Positions 53,912 to 62,418 of a stretch of 64,000 bases of DNA are shown piece after piece. The notes beneath the pieces were generated by a model. The model was not told the origin of the DNA, made no database searches, and saw only the letters and a program-made list of their open reading frames with translations. A program made the translations under genes and the position numbers. Position 1 is the stretch's first letter. The number at the start of each line of letters is the position of its first letter. The DNA is from Streptomyces sp. R44 (GTDB lineage: Bacteria > Actinomycetota > Actinomycetes > Streptomycetales > Streptomycetaceae), in NCBI RefSeq assembly GCF_041053105.1, contig NZ_CP163444.1, positions 2,046,001 through 2,110,000 on the forward strand, given 5' to 3'.

Positions 53912-55200
53912 CAGTTCGCCCCCAGGACCGGGAACTCGTGATCGGTGAGCCAGTGCCGGCCGACCTCGCGGGAGCGGGCCCAGGAGGCCTCGACGGCGGC
54001 CTGGTCGGCGGGCTGGCCGAGGTCGGCGGGGGTGGGGCCGATGCGACGGGCTATCGGATCCAATATTTGGATATCGAATCCAAAGACCTCCGCGGCGGCG
54101 AGCCCCAGCATCCGCCGGGTCTCCTCGACCGGGATGTCGTGGAACGTCCTCCGCAGCCACGCGCGCGTGTCGGGCCAGGTGCCCTCCGGGTGCGGGAAGT
54201 CCGAGCCCCACAGGATGTTGTCGACGCCGATCTCGTACCGCTGGGCGAGCTCGCGCCGCTTGGTGTTGGTGGCGCAGACGAAGACCTGCCGGTCCAGGTA
54301 CTCGCTCGGCGGCCGCTTCAGCTCCGCGAACGGGGACAGCTTCTTGCCGCCGTGCGCGCCCAGATAGAGCCGGTCCATGAACCAGAGCAGGTTCGGCAGC
54401 CACCAGCAGCCGGACTCGGCGACCCCGAACCGCAGGCCCGGGTGGCGCTCGAAGACGCCCGACCAGAGCAGGAACCACAGCGGCCTGGCCGGCCAGAAGG
54501 TGACCTCGGAGACGTAGATCCCGAGGTGGTCGCCGTACTCCTCGCGCGGTGCCGCCCCGGAGTGGGTGACGACCGGCATGCCGGTCTCGGCGGCCGCCGC
54601 CCACACCGGGTCGTAACGCCGGTCGTGGTAGGGCGCCTTGTCCACCCACATGGAGGGGATCATCAGCGCGCCGAGCCCGGACTCCTTGGCCCGGTGGATC
54701 TCGGCGACGACCTCGCGGACGTCGGCGGTGACGGGCAGCAGGGCGACCCCGCAGTGCCGGGCCGGGTTCGCGGACACGAACTCGGCCAGCCACCGGTTGT
54801 GGGCCTTCGCGCCCGCCATGCCGAGCTGCGGGTCCTGGTCGCCGGAGAGCCCCAGGCCGACGCCGAAGGGCGCGGCGGTCTGGCTGTCGACGGCGTCCGC
54901 GTCGGGGAAGACGACCTCGGCGGCCACCCCGTCGCCGTCGAGCTCCTTGATCCGCTGCGCGGGGTCCCAGCCGCCGCGCAGGCCTTCCTCGTTGTCGGTG
55001 AACCACTTGTTCGCGAAGGCCTCGTTGCGCACCCCGAGCCGGGTCATGGCCTCCCGGCGGGCCTCGCGCCCGGCGAGGAAGTCGTCGAAGTCCCGGTGGA
55101 AGCGGGGGTCGAGATAGGGCCGGTACTCCTCGGTGGGGAGCCCGGCATGGCAGTCGGAGGAGATGATCAGATACGGGTCCTCATGGCGCTCGTTGCTCAT
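53911..55200 (-). CDS. Amidohydrolase family protein (second of a pair)
   Basis: The 429-residue paralogue of the downstream protein has SSDCHAGLP (Asp16, His18), MPVVTHSG, GVAESGCWWLPN and WGSDFPHPEG. The two share layout and motifs, so they arose by duplication and may act on different intermediates of one pathway or as a hetero-oligomer. It lies 11 bp after the SDR stop in the same direction. Confidence 0.88.
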   Translation of the reverse strand: MSNERHEDPYLIISSDCHAGLPTEEYRPYLDPRFHRDFDDFLAGREARREAMTRLGVRNEAFANKWFTDNEEGLRGGWDPAQRIKELDGDGVAAEVVFPDADAVDSQTAAPFGVGLGLSGDQDPQLGMAGAKAHNRWLAEFVSANPARHCGVALLPVTADVREVVAEIHRAKESGLGALMIPSMWVDKAPYHDRRYDPVWAAAAETGMPVVTHSGAAPREEYGDHLGIYVSEVTFWPARPLWFLLWSGVFERHPGLRFGVAESGCWWLPNLLWFMDRLYLGAHGGKKLSPFAELKRPPSEYLDRQVFVCATNTKRRELAQRYEIGVDNILWGSDFPHPEGTWPDTRAWLRRTFHDIPVEETRRMLGLAAAEVFGFDIQILDPIARRIGPTPADLGQPADQAAVEASWARSREVGRHWLTDHEFPVLGAN

Positions 55201-55211
55201 GGTGAAGCCCC

Positions 55212-56096
55212 TCAGTCGAGGATGAAGCTCTCCAGGTACGACGGGTTGGCGCGGTCGAGCATCGAGCGGGAGCGCGCCTTGATCTGGCGGTCGCTGTGCT
55301 CGCTCTCCGGCAGCATCCAGAAGCGGTCGGCGCGGATGCCGTCGACGACGTGCTCGGCGACGTCCTCGACGGGCGTGAAGGTCACCTCGTGGCCGGCTTC
55401 CTTCATCGCGGCCTCGTACTGGTCGAGGCTGCGGTACGGGGTCCTGCGCGGCCGCTGCTTGGCGTACCGCTCGGGCCGGTTGCGGTGCGACTCCCACAGT
55501 CCGGTGCGGAGCATGTGCGGGCCCGGGAAGAGGACGGAGGCACCCACGCGCGCGTGCTCGGCCTTCAGGTGCGCGTACAGGGACTCGGTCATGGTGACGA
55601 CGGCCGCCTTGGTGACCGCGTACACGGAGGCGGTGGGCAGCGGGGCGATGCCGCCGTCGCCGGAGGAGGTGTTCACGACGTGGCCGGGCTCGCCGCCCGC
55701 GAGCATGCGCGGGACGAAGGCCTGGATGCCGTGGAAGACGCCCCACACGTTGACGGAGAAGGCCCACTTCCAGTCGTTGGGCTCGTGCTCCCACATCCGG
55801 CCCTCGGCGCCGGAGCCCACGCCCGCGTTGTTGCAGAGGACGTGGACGGCGCCGAAGGTCTCGTACGCCGCGTCCGCGAAGGCCCGTACCTCGTCGGCGT
55901 CGGAGACGTCGACGGTCCGGGCGAGGACCTGCGCGCCGCCCGCCATCAGCTCGTCGGCGGCCTCCTCCAGAGCGGCCCGCTCGACGTCCCCGAGGACGAC
56001 GGCGAGGCCCTCGGCGGCGAAGCGGCGGGCCATCGCGAGGCCGATGCCGCTCGCCGCGCCGGTGACGACGGCGACCTGTCCCTCACGCAGCTCCAT
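55212..56096 (-). CDS. Short-chain dehydrogenase/reductase
   Basis: The 294-residue SDR has TGAASGIG (12-19), NNAGVGS, Ser in NTSSGDGG and Tyr-x3-Lys in SVYAVTK. It is longer than a minimal SDR by a C-terminal ~40 residues ending in DRQIKARSRSMLDRANPSYL. Its ATG overlaps the stop of the acetoacetate-decarboxylase-like gene (ATGA), so it belongs to the same translation-coupled operon. Substrate unknown. Confidence 0.9.
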   Translation of the reverse strand: MELREGQVAVVTGAASGIGLAMARRFAAEGLAVVLGDVERAALEEAADELMAGGAQVLARTVDVSDADEVRAFADAAYETFGAVHVLCNNAGVGSGAEGRMWEHEPNDWKWAFSVNVWGVFHGIQAFVPRMLAGGEPGHVVNTSSGDGGIAPLPTASVYAVTKAAVVTMTESLYAHLKAEHARVGASVLFPGPHMLRTGLWESHRNRPERYAKQRPRRTPYRSLDQYEAAMKEAGHEVTFTPVEDVAEHVVDGIRADRFWMLPESEHSDRQIKARSRSMLDRANPSYLESFILD

Positions 56097-56893
56097 CAGG
56101 CACTTCCTTCCGGGGGTCCGTCGAGGATCTGGAGCGGGTCGTCGTACCGCTGGTGGACGAAGGGCAGCAGGTCCCGGGCCGAGACGCGCTCGGCGACCGT
56201 GCCCTTCTGGTCGGTGGTCTTCTCGCCGATCGTGATCTCGACGAGCCGGCGCACCGGGAGGTCGGCCACCGGGTCGTACATGGACTCGCGCAGGACCACG
56301 TCACCGGTGATCCGCTCCAGCTTCCGCACCTTCTCGTTGCGGACGCAGTGCACGAGGACGGGGTCGGCGTCGAAGCCGGTGCCCTCGACGCCCGGGAGGA
56401 ACTTGAAGTAGAAGTCGGTCTTCTCGACGGGCTCCGGCAGCGCCAGCGGGCCGGAGACCGCGCCGCGCACCTCCACGAACGCGATGCCGTGCCGGGCGAG
56501 GGCGGCCCGCACGACGAGCCCGTCGCGCTCGACCGTGACCTCGCCCAGCTTCTTCGGCTCGCCGAAGACCTCGCGCCCGCCGATCAGGGCCCGCTCGTGG
56601 GTCATCGGCATGACCAGCGGGTACCAGCCCTCGCGGTCGCCGTGGGCGGCGGCGACGGCCACCGAGCCGGCGCCGAGCGGATAGCCGGGCAGGTCGACCT
56701 TGCTGATGTTGGCGCGCACCAGGGGGCGCGCGGTGGGCTTCAGCGGGGGTGGCAGGACCGCCGCCACGACGTCCGGGTCGGTCTCCCAGACGGCGACCAC
56801 ACCGGTGGACCAGATGTCGGGGAGCTTGGCGGACCGCTCGCGGGCCGCCGCCGCCTCCGCGTCGCTGCGCGCCCCGTACCGTACTCGTGCCAT
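56096..56893 (-). CDS. Acetoacetate decarboxylase-like protein
   Basis: The 265-residue protein of the ADC family has the Lys-containing signature FGEPKKLGEVTV (about 115-126, Schiff-base Lys in homologues), PMTHERALIGGREVFG and VEKTDFYFKFLPG. Family members decarboxylate acetoacetate or process related keto acids; some are cyclic-ketone/oxo-acid dehydratases. ATG 56893 gives the family start. First gene of the four-gene operon and next to the TetR operator. Confidence 0.85.
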   Translation of the reverse strand: MARVRYGARSDAEAAAARERSAKLPDIWSTGVVAVWETDPDVVAAVLPPPLKPTARPLVRANISKVDLPGYPLGAGSVAVAAAHGDREGWYPLVMPMTHERALIGGREVFGEPKKLGEVTVERDGLVVRAALARHGIAFVEVRGAVSGPLALPEPVEKTDFYFKFLPGVEGTGFDADPVLVHCVRNEKVRKLERITGDVVLRESMYDPVADLPVRRLVEITIGEKTTDQKGTVAERVSARDLLPFVHQRYDDPLQILDGPPEGSA

Positions 56894-56921
56894 GACGTAC
56901 CACCCTTCGGGATCGTCGGCC

Positions 56922-56936
56922 TGTAACACAGTTACA
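56922..56936. promoter_or_regulatory. TetR operator palindrome TGTAACACAGTTACA
   Basis: A perfect 15-bp inverted repeat (TGTAAC-ACA-GTTACA) lies 29 bp from the start of the ADC-like gene and 54 bp from the TetR gene, in the divergent 96-bp gap. It is the expected binding site of the adjacent regulator, controlling both sides. Confidence 0.82.
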
Positions 56937-56989
56937 CCGCTGCCGCCGAAGGGTAAAGAGGTCTGCACGCAGAGGAGTTGGGGGAATCG

Positions 56990-57667
56990 ATGGCACGCTC
57001 CGCGCTGACCCGCGACGAGGTCCTGGACACCGCGGCCGCCCTGGTGAGGGAGCACGGCCCGGACGCGCTCACGATGCGCCGGCTCGCCGCCGAGCTCGGT
57101 ACCGCGGTCACCTCGATCTACTGGCACGTCGGCAACCGGGAGTCGCTCCTCGACGCGCTCGTCGCCCGCACGGTGGCCGACCTCGGCACGATCCGGCCCC
57201 GGGGCGCGACCCCGGCCGAGCGGATGGTCTCGGTGGCCCGCGCGCTGCGCCGCGCGCTGCGCGAGCGGCCGCACCTGGTGGCGATGGTCCACGAACGGGG
57301 ACTGACGGAGCGCATGTTCCTGCCGGCCCAGCGCGCCCTGGTCCACGAGGCGCACGCGGCGGGGCTGCGCGGGGCGCGGGCCGCCCGGGCCGTCCGGGCC
57401 GTGCAGTTCCAGGTCGTCGGCTACGTCCTGGTGGAGCGCAACCGCGAGCGGGCCCCCGCCCAGTCCCCCGCCGAGGAGGAGCTGTGGCGCGGGGAGGACG
57501 CCGAGGCCGACGGGCCGCTCGCCCGCGCGCTGGCCGCGCCGATCGACACCGAGCGGCTCTTCGCCGACTCCGTACGGGCCCTGGTGGACGGCCTGCTCGC
57601 CGACGCGCGGAGGGAGATCGAGGGCGCCGGGGACGGGGCTGTCGGTCGCGGGCCGTATTCTCAGTGA
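56990..57667 (+). CDS. TetR family transcriptional regulator
   Basis: The 225-residue protein has an N-terminal TetR HTH (LTRDEVLDTAAALVREHGPDALTMRRLAAELGTAVTSIYWHVGNRESLLDALV, residues 5-56) and a C-terminal ligand domain of the TetR_C type. GAGGAG lies upstream of ATG 56990; a TTG at 56978 is less likely. Divergent to the catabolic operon. Its stop overlaps the next gene's start as GTGA. Confidence 0.93.
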   Translation: MARSALTRDEVLDTAAALVREHGPDALTMRRLAAELGTAVTSIYWHVGNRESLLDALVARTVADLGTIRPRGATPAERMVSVARALRRALRERPHLVAMVHERGLTERMFLPAQRALVHEAHAAGLRGARAARAVRAVQFQVVGYVLVERNRERAPAQSPAEEELWRGEDAEADGPLARALAAPIDTERLFADSVRALVDGLLADARREIEGAGDGAVGRGPYSQ

Positions 57668-58638
57668 CCGTGTTTGACGACCGTACGACAGCAGCGATGT
57701 GGCCGGCCGCCTACCCACAGGGGTACGCGGTCGTCGACGTGGAGACCACCGGACTCGCCCGAGACGACCGGATAGTGTCGGCTGCCGTCTACCGGCTGGA
57801 CGCGCAGGGGAACGTCGAGGACCACTGGTACACGCTCGTCAATCCCGAGCGCGATCCCGGCCCGGTCTGGATCCACGGCCTGACCAGCGACGTCCTGGAG
57901 GGCGCGCCGCTCTTCCCGGAGATCGCGGCGGAGTTCGCGGCCCGGCTCGACGGCCGGGTGCTCGTCGCGCACAACGCGATGTTCGACTGGCAGATGATCG
58001 CCCGGGAGTACGCGCGCGCGGAGTCCGCCGCGCCGGTGCGCCAGCGGCTGTGCACGATCGCGCTCGCCAAGGAGTTGTCGCTGCCGCTGCCCAACCACAA
58101 GCTGGAGTCGCTCGCCGCGCACTTCGGTGTCGTGCAGCAGCGCGCGCACAACGCGCTCGACGACGCGCGGGTGCTCGCCGAGGCGTTCCGGCCGAGCCTG
58201 CACGCGGCGGCCGAGCGGAACGTACGTCTGCCGCTCCTGGAGTGCCGGCCGCTGACCGAGTGGGCCTCGGGGCCGGCGCAGCCGCGGATCGGCCACCAGT
58301 CCTCGTACCGGGCGGGCAGCTGGCGGCCCTCGCGGAAGCGCCCGCCGTGCCCGTACCCCAACCCCGGACGGTACGAGTCGGACAAACCGCTCAAGCAGGG
58401 CATGCGGGTGGCCTTCTCCGGCGACACCTCCGTCGACCGCGAGCTCCTGGAGGACCGCACCGTCGAGGCCGGTCTCCACGTCGCCACCAGCGTCTCCCGG
58501 CTGACCAGCCTGCTCGTCACCAACGACCCGGACGCCGCCACCTCCAAGACGGTGAAGGCGAAGTCCTTCGGCACACCGGTCGTCGACGAGGCCGCCTACA
58601 CCCAGCTGCTGCGGGACGTGACCCCGGCAGACGGGTGA
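57664..58638 (+). CDS. DEDDh 3'-5' exonuclease with C-terminal BRCT domain
   Basis: The 324-residue protein has an epsilon-type exonuclease domain: VVDVETTGL (DxE, Exo I), LVAHNAMFDWQMIAREY (Exo II), HNALDDARVLAEAF (Exo III His/Asp), then a basic linker (about 205-235) and a BRCT domain (LKQGMRVAFSGDTSVDRELLEDR...GTPVVDEAAY). This combination suggests a DNA-repair or proofreading-like role. It starts at GTG 57664, coupled to the TetR gene by GTGA, though functionally unrelated. Confidence 0.9.
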   Translation: MTVFDDRTTAAMWPAAYPQGYAVVDVETTGLARDDRIVSAAVYRLDAQGNVEDHWYTLVNPERDPGPVWIHGLTSDVLEGAPLFPEIAAEFAARLDGRVLVAHNAMFDWQMIAREYARAESAAPVRQRLCTIALAKELSLPLPNHKLESLAAHFGVVQQRAHNALDDARVLAEAFRPSLHAAAERNVRLPLLECRPLTEWASGPAQPRIGHQSSYRAGSWRPSRKRPPCPYPNPGRYESDKPLKQGMRVAFSGDTSVDRELLEDRTVEAGLHVATSVSRLTSLLVTNDPDAATSKTVKAKSFGTPVVDEAAYTQLLRDVTPADG

Positions 58639-58647
58639 CACCCCCGG

Positions 58648-58683
58648 CCCGGCGGGCGCGCCGAGCTGCGCGCGCCCGCCGGG
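58648..58683 (+). terminator. GC-rich hairpin after the exonuclease gene
   Basis: CCCGGCGGGCGCG (58648-58660) pairs with CGCGCCCGCCGGG (58671-58683). It lacks a T-run, so it may be a weak terminator. Confidence 0.65.
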
Positions 58684-58701
58684 CGCTCCACCCTGTGGCG
58701 C

Positions 58702-58935
58702 ATGGCACGTTGTGAGGTCTGCGGAAACGATTACGGCATGTCCTTCGAGGTGCACGCGCAGGGCGCGGTGCACGTCTTCGACTGCTTCGCCTGCGCCATC
58801 CACCGCATGGCGCCCATCTGCGAGCACTGCCGGGTCCAGATCATCGGACAGGGCGTCGAGGTCGACGGCAGCTGGTACTGCGGCGGCCACTGCGCCCGCG
58901 CGGAGGGAAAGGTGGGCATCGTCGACAGGGTGTGA
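58702..58935 (+). CDS. Small Cys-rich zinc-ribbon-like protein (77 aa)
   Basis: The product has CEVC (4-7), CFAC (28-31), CEHC (40-43), and CGGHC (60-64), which is enough for two zinc sites. The core is hydrophobic between the clusters (QIIGQGVEVDGSWYC). I recognise it as a conserved actinobacterial small protein often named metallothionein-like, but its function is unknown. A single short gene. Confidence 0.8.
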   Translation: MARCEVCGNDYGMSFEVHAQGAVHVFDCFACAIHRMAPICEHCRVQIIGQGVEVDGSWYCGGHCARAEGKVGIVDRV

Positions 58936-59016
58936 GGAAACGATCCGGGGCAGTCGGGCGAACCGACCCGAACCCCCCGTGCGAGCACCCCGCGACCCGC
59001 GCTGTACGGTCGTGGG

Positions 59017-59817
59017 GTGTACCGCTTCCTGTTGTCCCGGCAGTGGGTGATCCTCACCCTCGTCGCCCTCGTCCTCGTCCCGACGATGATCGAGCTGGGG
59101 TTCTGGCAGTTCCACCGGCACGAACGCCGGATCGCCCAGAACGCCCTGATCGCGGACAACCTCAAGGCGAAGCCGCTCCCGGTCGAGGAGCTCACCTCCC
59201 CCGGCCACACCGTCCCGCGCGCCGACTACTGGCGCACGGTCACCGCCACCGGCACCTTCGACACCGCCCACGAGGTGGTCGTCCGCCGCCGCACCTCCTC
59301 CGACGAGCGGGTCGGCGTGCACGTCCTGACCCCGCTCGTGCTGCGCGACGGCCGGGTCGTCCTGGTCAACCGCGGCTGGATCCCGGCCGCCGCCGACCAG
59401 CACTCCTTCCCGCCGGTGCCGCCCGCCCCCAAGGGCGAGGTGACCGTCACCGGCCGGCTCAAGGCGGACGAGACGACGGGCGCCAGCGGCATCAAGGACC
59501 TCAAGGGCCTGCCGGACCGCCAGGTCATGCTCATCAGCAGCCGGCAGCAGGCCGAGCTCATCGGCCGCGAGGTGCTCGGCGGCTACCTGGAGCTGACCGC
59601 GCCCGCGCCGGCCGACGGCACCCCCGAGACGATCGCCGAGCCGGACCACGACTCGATCGGCCCCCACATGGCGTACGCCGTGCAGTGGTGGCTCTTCACC
59701 GCCGGGGTGCCCATCGGCTGGGTGATCCTGGTGCGCCGCGAGAAGCGCGACCGGGAGGCCCAGGCCGCCGCCCCCGACGTCCCCGCCTCCCCGGAACCCG
59801 CCCCGGCCGAGGCGTAG
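59017..59817 (+). CDS. SURF1 family cytochrome-oxidase assembly protein
   Basis: The 266-residue membrane protein has an N-terminal helix (about 7-27), the family motifs GFWQFHRHERR, LRDGRVVLVNRGW and a C-terminal helix (about 218-238, HMAYAVQWWLFTAGVPIGWVIL) with a Pro/Ala tail. SURF1 proteins help insert heme a into cytochrome aa3. GTG 59017 gives the family start. Confidence 0.92.
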   Translation: MYRFLLSRQWVILTLVALVLVPTMIELGFWQFHRHERRIAQNALIADNLKAKPLPVEELTSPGHTVPRADYWRTVTATGTFDTAHEVVVRRRTSSDERVGVHVLTPLVLRDGRVVLVNRGWIPAAADQHSFPPVPPAPKGEVTVTGRLKADETTGASGIKDLKGLPDRQVMLISSRQQAELIGREVLGGYLELTAPAPADGTPETIAEPDHDSIGPHMAYAVQWWLFTAGVPIGWVILVRREKRDREAQAAAPDVPASPEPAPAEA

Positions 59818-59869
59818 GCCACTCCGTCCCTCTGATTGACAGTCGTCGCTTCCGGGAACAGCCCAAAGC

Positions 59870-61654
59870 GTGACGCAACGTATCGACGACTACGCCCTCA
59901 TCGGGGATCTCCAGACCGCCGCGCTCATCGGCCGCGACGGGTCGGTCGACTGGCTGTGTCTGCCCCGCTTCGACTCCGCCGCGTGCTTCGCCGCCATCCT
60001 CGGCGACGAGAACAACGGCCACTGGACGCTGGCCCCCAAGGGCGCCACCACCTGCACCACCCGCCGCTACGCCGAGGACTCCCTCGTCCTGGAGACCTAC
60101 TGGGAGACCCGTACGGGCACCGTCAAGGTCGTCGACTTCATGCCGCAGCGGGACAGGAGCCCCGACCTGATGCGGGTCGTGGAGGGCATCGGCGGCAGCG
60201 TCGAGATGGCCTCCGTGCTGCGGCTCCGCTTCGACTACGGCTCGATCGTCCCCTGGGTGCGCAGGGCCGACGGACACCGGGTCGCGATCGCCGGGCCGGA
60301 CTCGGTCTGGCTGCGCAGCGAGCCGCACGTGAAGACCTGGGGCCAGCAGTTCTCCACCCAGTCCTCCTTCACCGTCGCCGCCGGCGAGAAGGTGGCCTTC
60401 GTCCTCACCTGGCACCCCTCGCACGAGCCGCGGCCCGAGCTCGTCGACCCCTTCGAGGCCCTGGAGCAGTGCCTCGCGGACTGGCGCGAGTGGACCGCCC
60501 GCTGCACCTACCGGGGCCCCCACCGGGAGGCGGTGCTGCGCTCCCTGATCACCCTCAAGGCGCTCACGTACGCCCCCACCGGCGGGATCGTCGCCGCCCC
60601 CACCACCTCCCTGCCGGAGGAGCTCGGCGGCGTGCGGAACTGGGACTACCGCGCCTGCTGGCTGCGCGACTCCTCCCTCACCCTGGGCGCGCTGCTCGCC
60701 GCCGGATACGAGGAGGAGGCGGCCGCCTGGCGGGACTGGCTGCTGCGCGCGGTCGCGGGCGACCCCGCCGACCTGCAGATCATGTACGGCCCCGCCGGGG
60801 AGCGCCGGCTGCCGGAGACGAGCCTGCCGTGGCTGCGCGGCTACGCCGACTCGGCGCCGGTACGGACCGGGAACGCGGCGGTGGACCAGTTCCAGCTCGA
60901 TGTGTACGGCGAGGTCATGGACTCCCTCCACCGCGCGCGTGAGGCCGGGATCCCGCCGGAGCGGCACGCCTGGAACCTCCAGCTGAGCCTGCTCGGCTTC
61001 CTGGAGTCCACCTGGCGGGAGCCCGACGAGGGTCTGTGGGAGGTCCGCGGGCCCCGCCGCCACTTCACCCACTCCAAGGTGATGGCCTGGGTCGCCGCCG
61101 ACCGCGCCGTCCGCACCCTGGAGGCCGACCCCTCGCTGCCGGGGGACGCGAGCCGCTGGCGGACGATGCGGGACGAGATCCACGCCCAGGTGTGCGCGCG
61201 GGCGTACGACCCGGTGCGGAACACCTTCACCCAGGCGTACGGCTCGTCCGGGCTGGACGCCGCCACCCTCCTCATCCCGCAGGTCGGCTTCCTGCCGCCG
61301 GACGACCCGCGGGTGGTGGGCACCGTGGACGCCGTACGGGACGAGCTGATGCACGGCGGCTTCCTGCGCCGGTACAGCCCCGACTCCACGGCCCTGGACG
61401 GGCTGCCGGGCCAGGAGGGGACCTTCCTGGTCTGCTCGTTCTGGCTGGCGGACGCGCTGCGGCTGACCGGCCGCACCGAGGAGGCCCGCGAGCTCTTCGA
61501 GCGGCTCGTCGGGCTCACCAACGACGTGGGGCTCCTGGCGGAGGAGTACGACCCGGTGGCGGGACGTCAGCTGGGCAACTTCCCGCAGGCGTTCAGCCAC
61601 ATCGGACTCGTCGGGACCGCCTTGGCGCTCGCCGCCGAGGAGACGGCAGGATAG
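59870..61654 (+). CDS. Glycoside hydrolase family 15 (glucoamylase/trehalase-like)
   Basis: The 594-residue cytoplasmic protein has an N-terminal beta-sandwich region (IDDYALIGDLQTAALIGRDGSVDWLCLPRFDS) and a C-terminal (alpha/alpha)6-barrel with GVRNWDYRACWLRDSSL, the catalytic-acid region, and QEGTFLVCSFWLADALRL. Mycobacterial and archaeal homologues act as trehalases or glucoamylases; the substrate is unresolved. GTG 59870 gives the conserved TQRIDDYALIGD start. The SDR gene starts 5 bp after it. Confidence 0.92.
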   Translation: MTQRIDDYALIGDLQTAALIGRDGSVDWLCLPRFDSAACFAAILGDENNGHWTLAPKGATTCTTRRYAEDSLVLETYWETRTGTVKVVDFMPQRDRSPDLMRVVEGIGGSVEMASVLRLRFDYGSIVPWVRRADGHRVAIAGPDSVWLRSEPHVKTWGQQFSTQSSFTVAAGEKVAFVLTWHPSHEPRPELVDPFEALEQCLADWREWTARCTYRGPHREAVLRSLITLKALTYAPTGGIVAAPTTSLPEELGGVRNWDYRACWLRDSSLTLGALLAAGYEEEAAAWRDWLLRAVAGDPADLQIMYGPAGERRLPETSLPWLRGYADSAPVRTGNAAVDQFQLDVYGEVMDSLHRAREAGIPPERHAWNLQLSLLGFLESTWREPDEGLWEVRGPRRHFTHSKVMAWVAADRAVRTLEADPSLPGDASRWRTMRDEIHAQVCARAYDPVRNTFTQAYGSSGLDAATLLIPQVGFLPPDDPRVVGTVDAVRDELMHGGFLRRYSPDSTALDGLPGQEGTFLVCSFWLADALRLTGRTEEARELFERLVGLTNDVGLLAEEYDPVAGRQLGNFPQAFSHIGLVGTALALAAEETAG

Positions 61655-61659
61655 GGCCC

Positions 61660-62415
61660 ATGGATCTGGGACTGAAGGACCGTGTGTACGTGGTGACCGG
61701 TGCGACGCGGGGGCTCGGCCGGGCCTCCGCCGAGGCGCTGCTCGCGGAGGGCGCGAAGGTGCTGATCACCGGGCGCGAGGAGAAGACGGTCGCCGACGCG
61801 GTGGCCGAGCTCGGCGACGGCGCGGCCGGCATCGCCGCCGACAACACCGACCCGGGGACCCCGGCCCGGCTGATCGCCGAGGCTCGGGCCCGGTTCGGCG
61901 GCTTCGACGGCATCCTGATCAGCGTCGGCGGCCCGGCGCCCGGCTTCGCGGCGGACAACACCGACGAGGAGTGGGCGGCCGCCTTCGACACCGTCTTCCT
62001 GGGGGCGGTACGGCTGGCCCGCGCGGCCGCCGAGACGCTCACCGAGGGCGGGGTCATCGGCTTCGTCCTGTCCGGTTCCGTCCACGAACCGATCCCGGGC
62101 CTGACCATCTCCAACGGGCTGCGCCCGGGCCTCGCCGGCTTCGCCAAGTCGCTCTCCAACGACCTGGGGCCGCGAGGGATCCGCGTCATCGGGCTGCTGC
62201 CGAGCCGGATCGACACCGACCGGGTCCGCTCCCTGGACGCGCTCTCCGGCGACGCCGACGCGACCCGCGCGGCGAACGAGCTCACGATCCCGCTGCGCCG
62301 CTACGGCACCCCGGCGGAGTTCGGGACCGCGGCCGCCTTCCTGCTCTCGCCGGCCGCCTCGTACCTGACGGGTCTGATGCTGCCGGTGGACGGCGGGGCG
62401 CGCGCCGAGTTCTGA
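61660..62415 (+). CDS. Short-chain dehydrogenase/reductase
   Basis: The 251-residue SDR has TGATRGLG (13-20), a catalytic-region stretch LSGSVHEPIPGLTISNGLRPGLAG in which the usual Tyr-x3-Lys is not evident (Tyr replaced), and an ADNTD acidic-rich region. It resembles atypical SDRs of the 3-oxoacyl-ACP reductase-like/chlorophenol-type group. It is 5 bp after the GH15 gene, so it is cotranscribed with it. Function unknown. Confidence 0.82.
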   Translation: MDLGLKDRVYVVTGATRGLGRASAEALLAEGAKVLITGREEKTVADAVAELGDGAAGIAADNTDPGTPARLIAEARARFGGFDGILISVGGPAPGFAADNTDEEWAAAFDTVFLGAVRLARAAAETLTEGGVIGFVLSGSVHEPIPGLTISNGLRPGLAGFAKSLSNDLGPRGIRVIGLLPSRIDTDRVRSLDALSGDADATRAANELTIPLRRYGTPAEFGTAAAFLLSPAASYLTGLMLPVDGGARAEF

Positions 62416-62418
62416 CGC

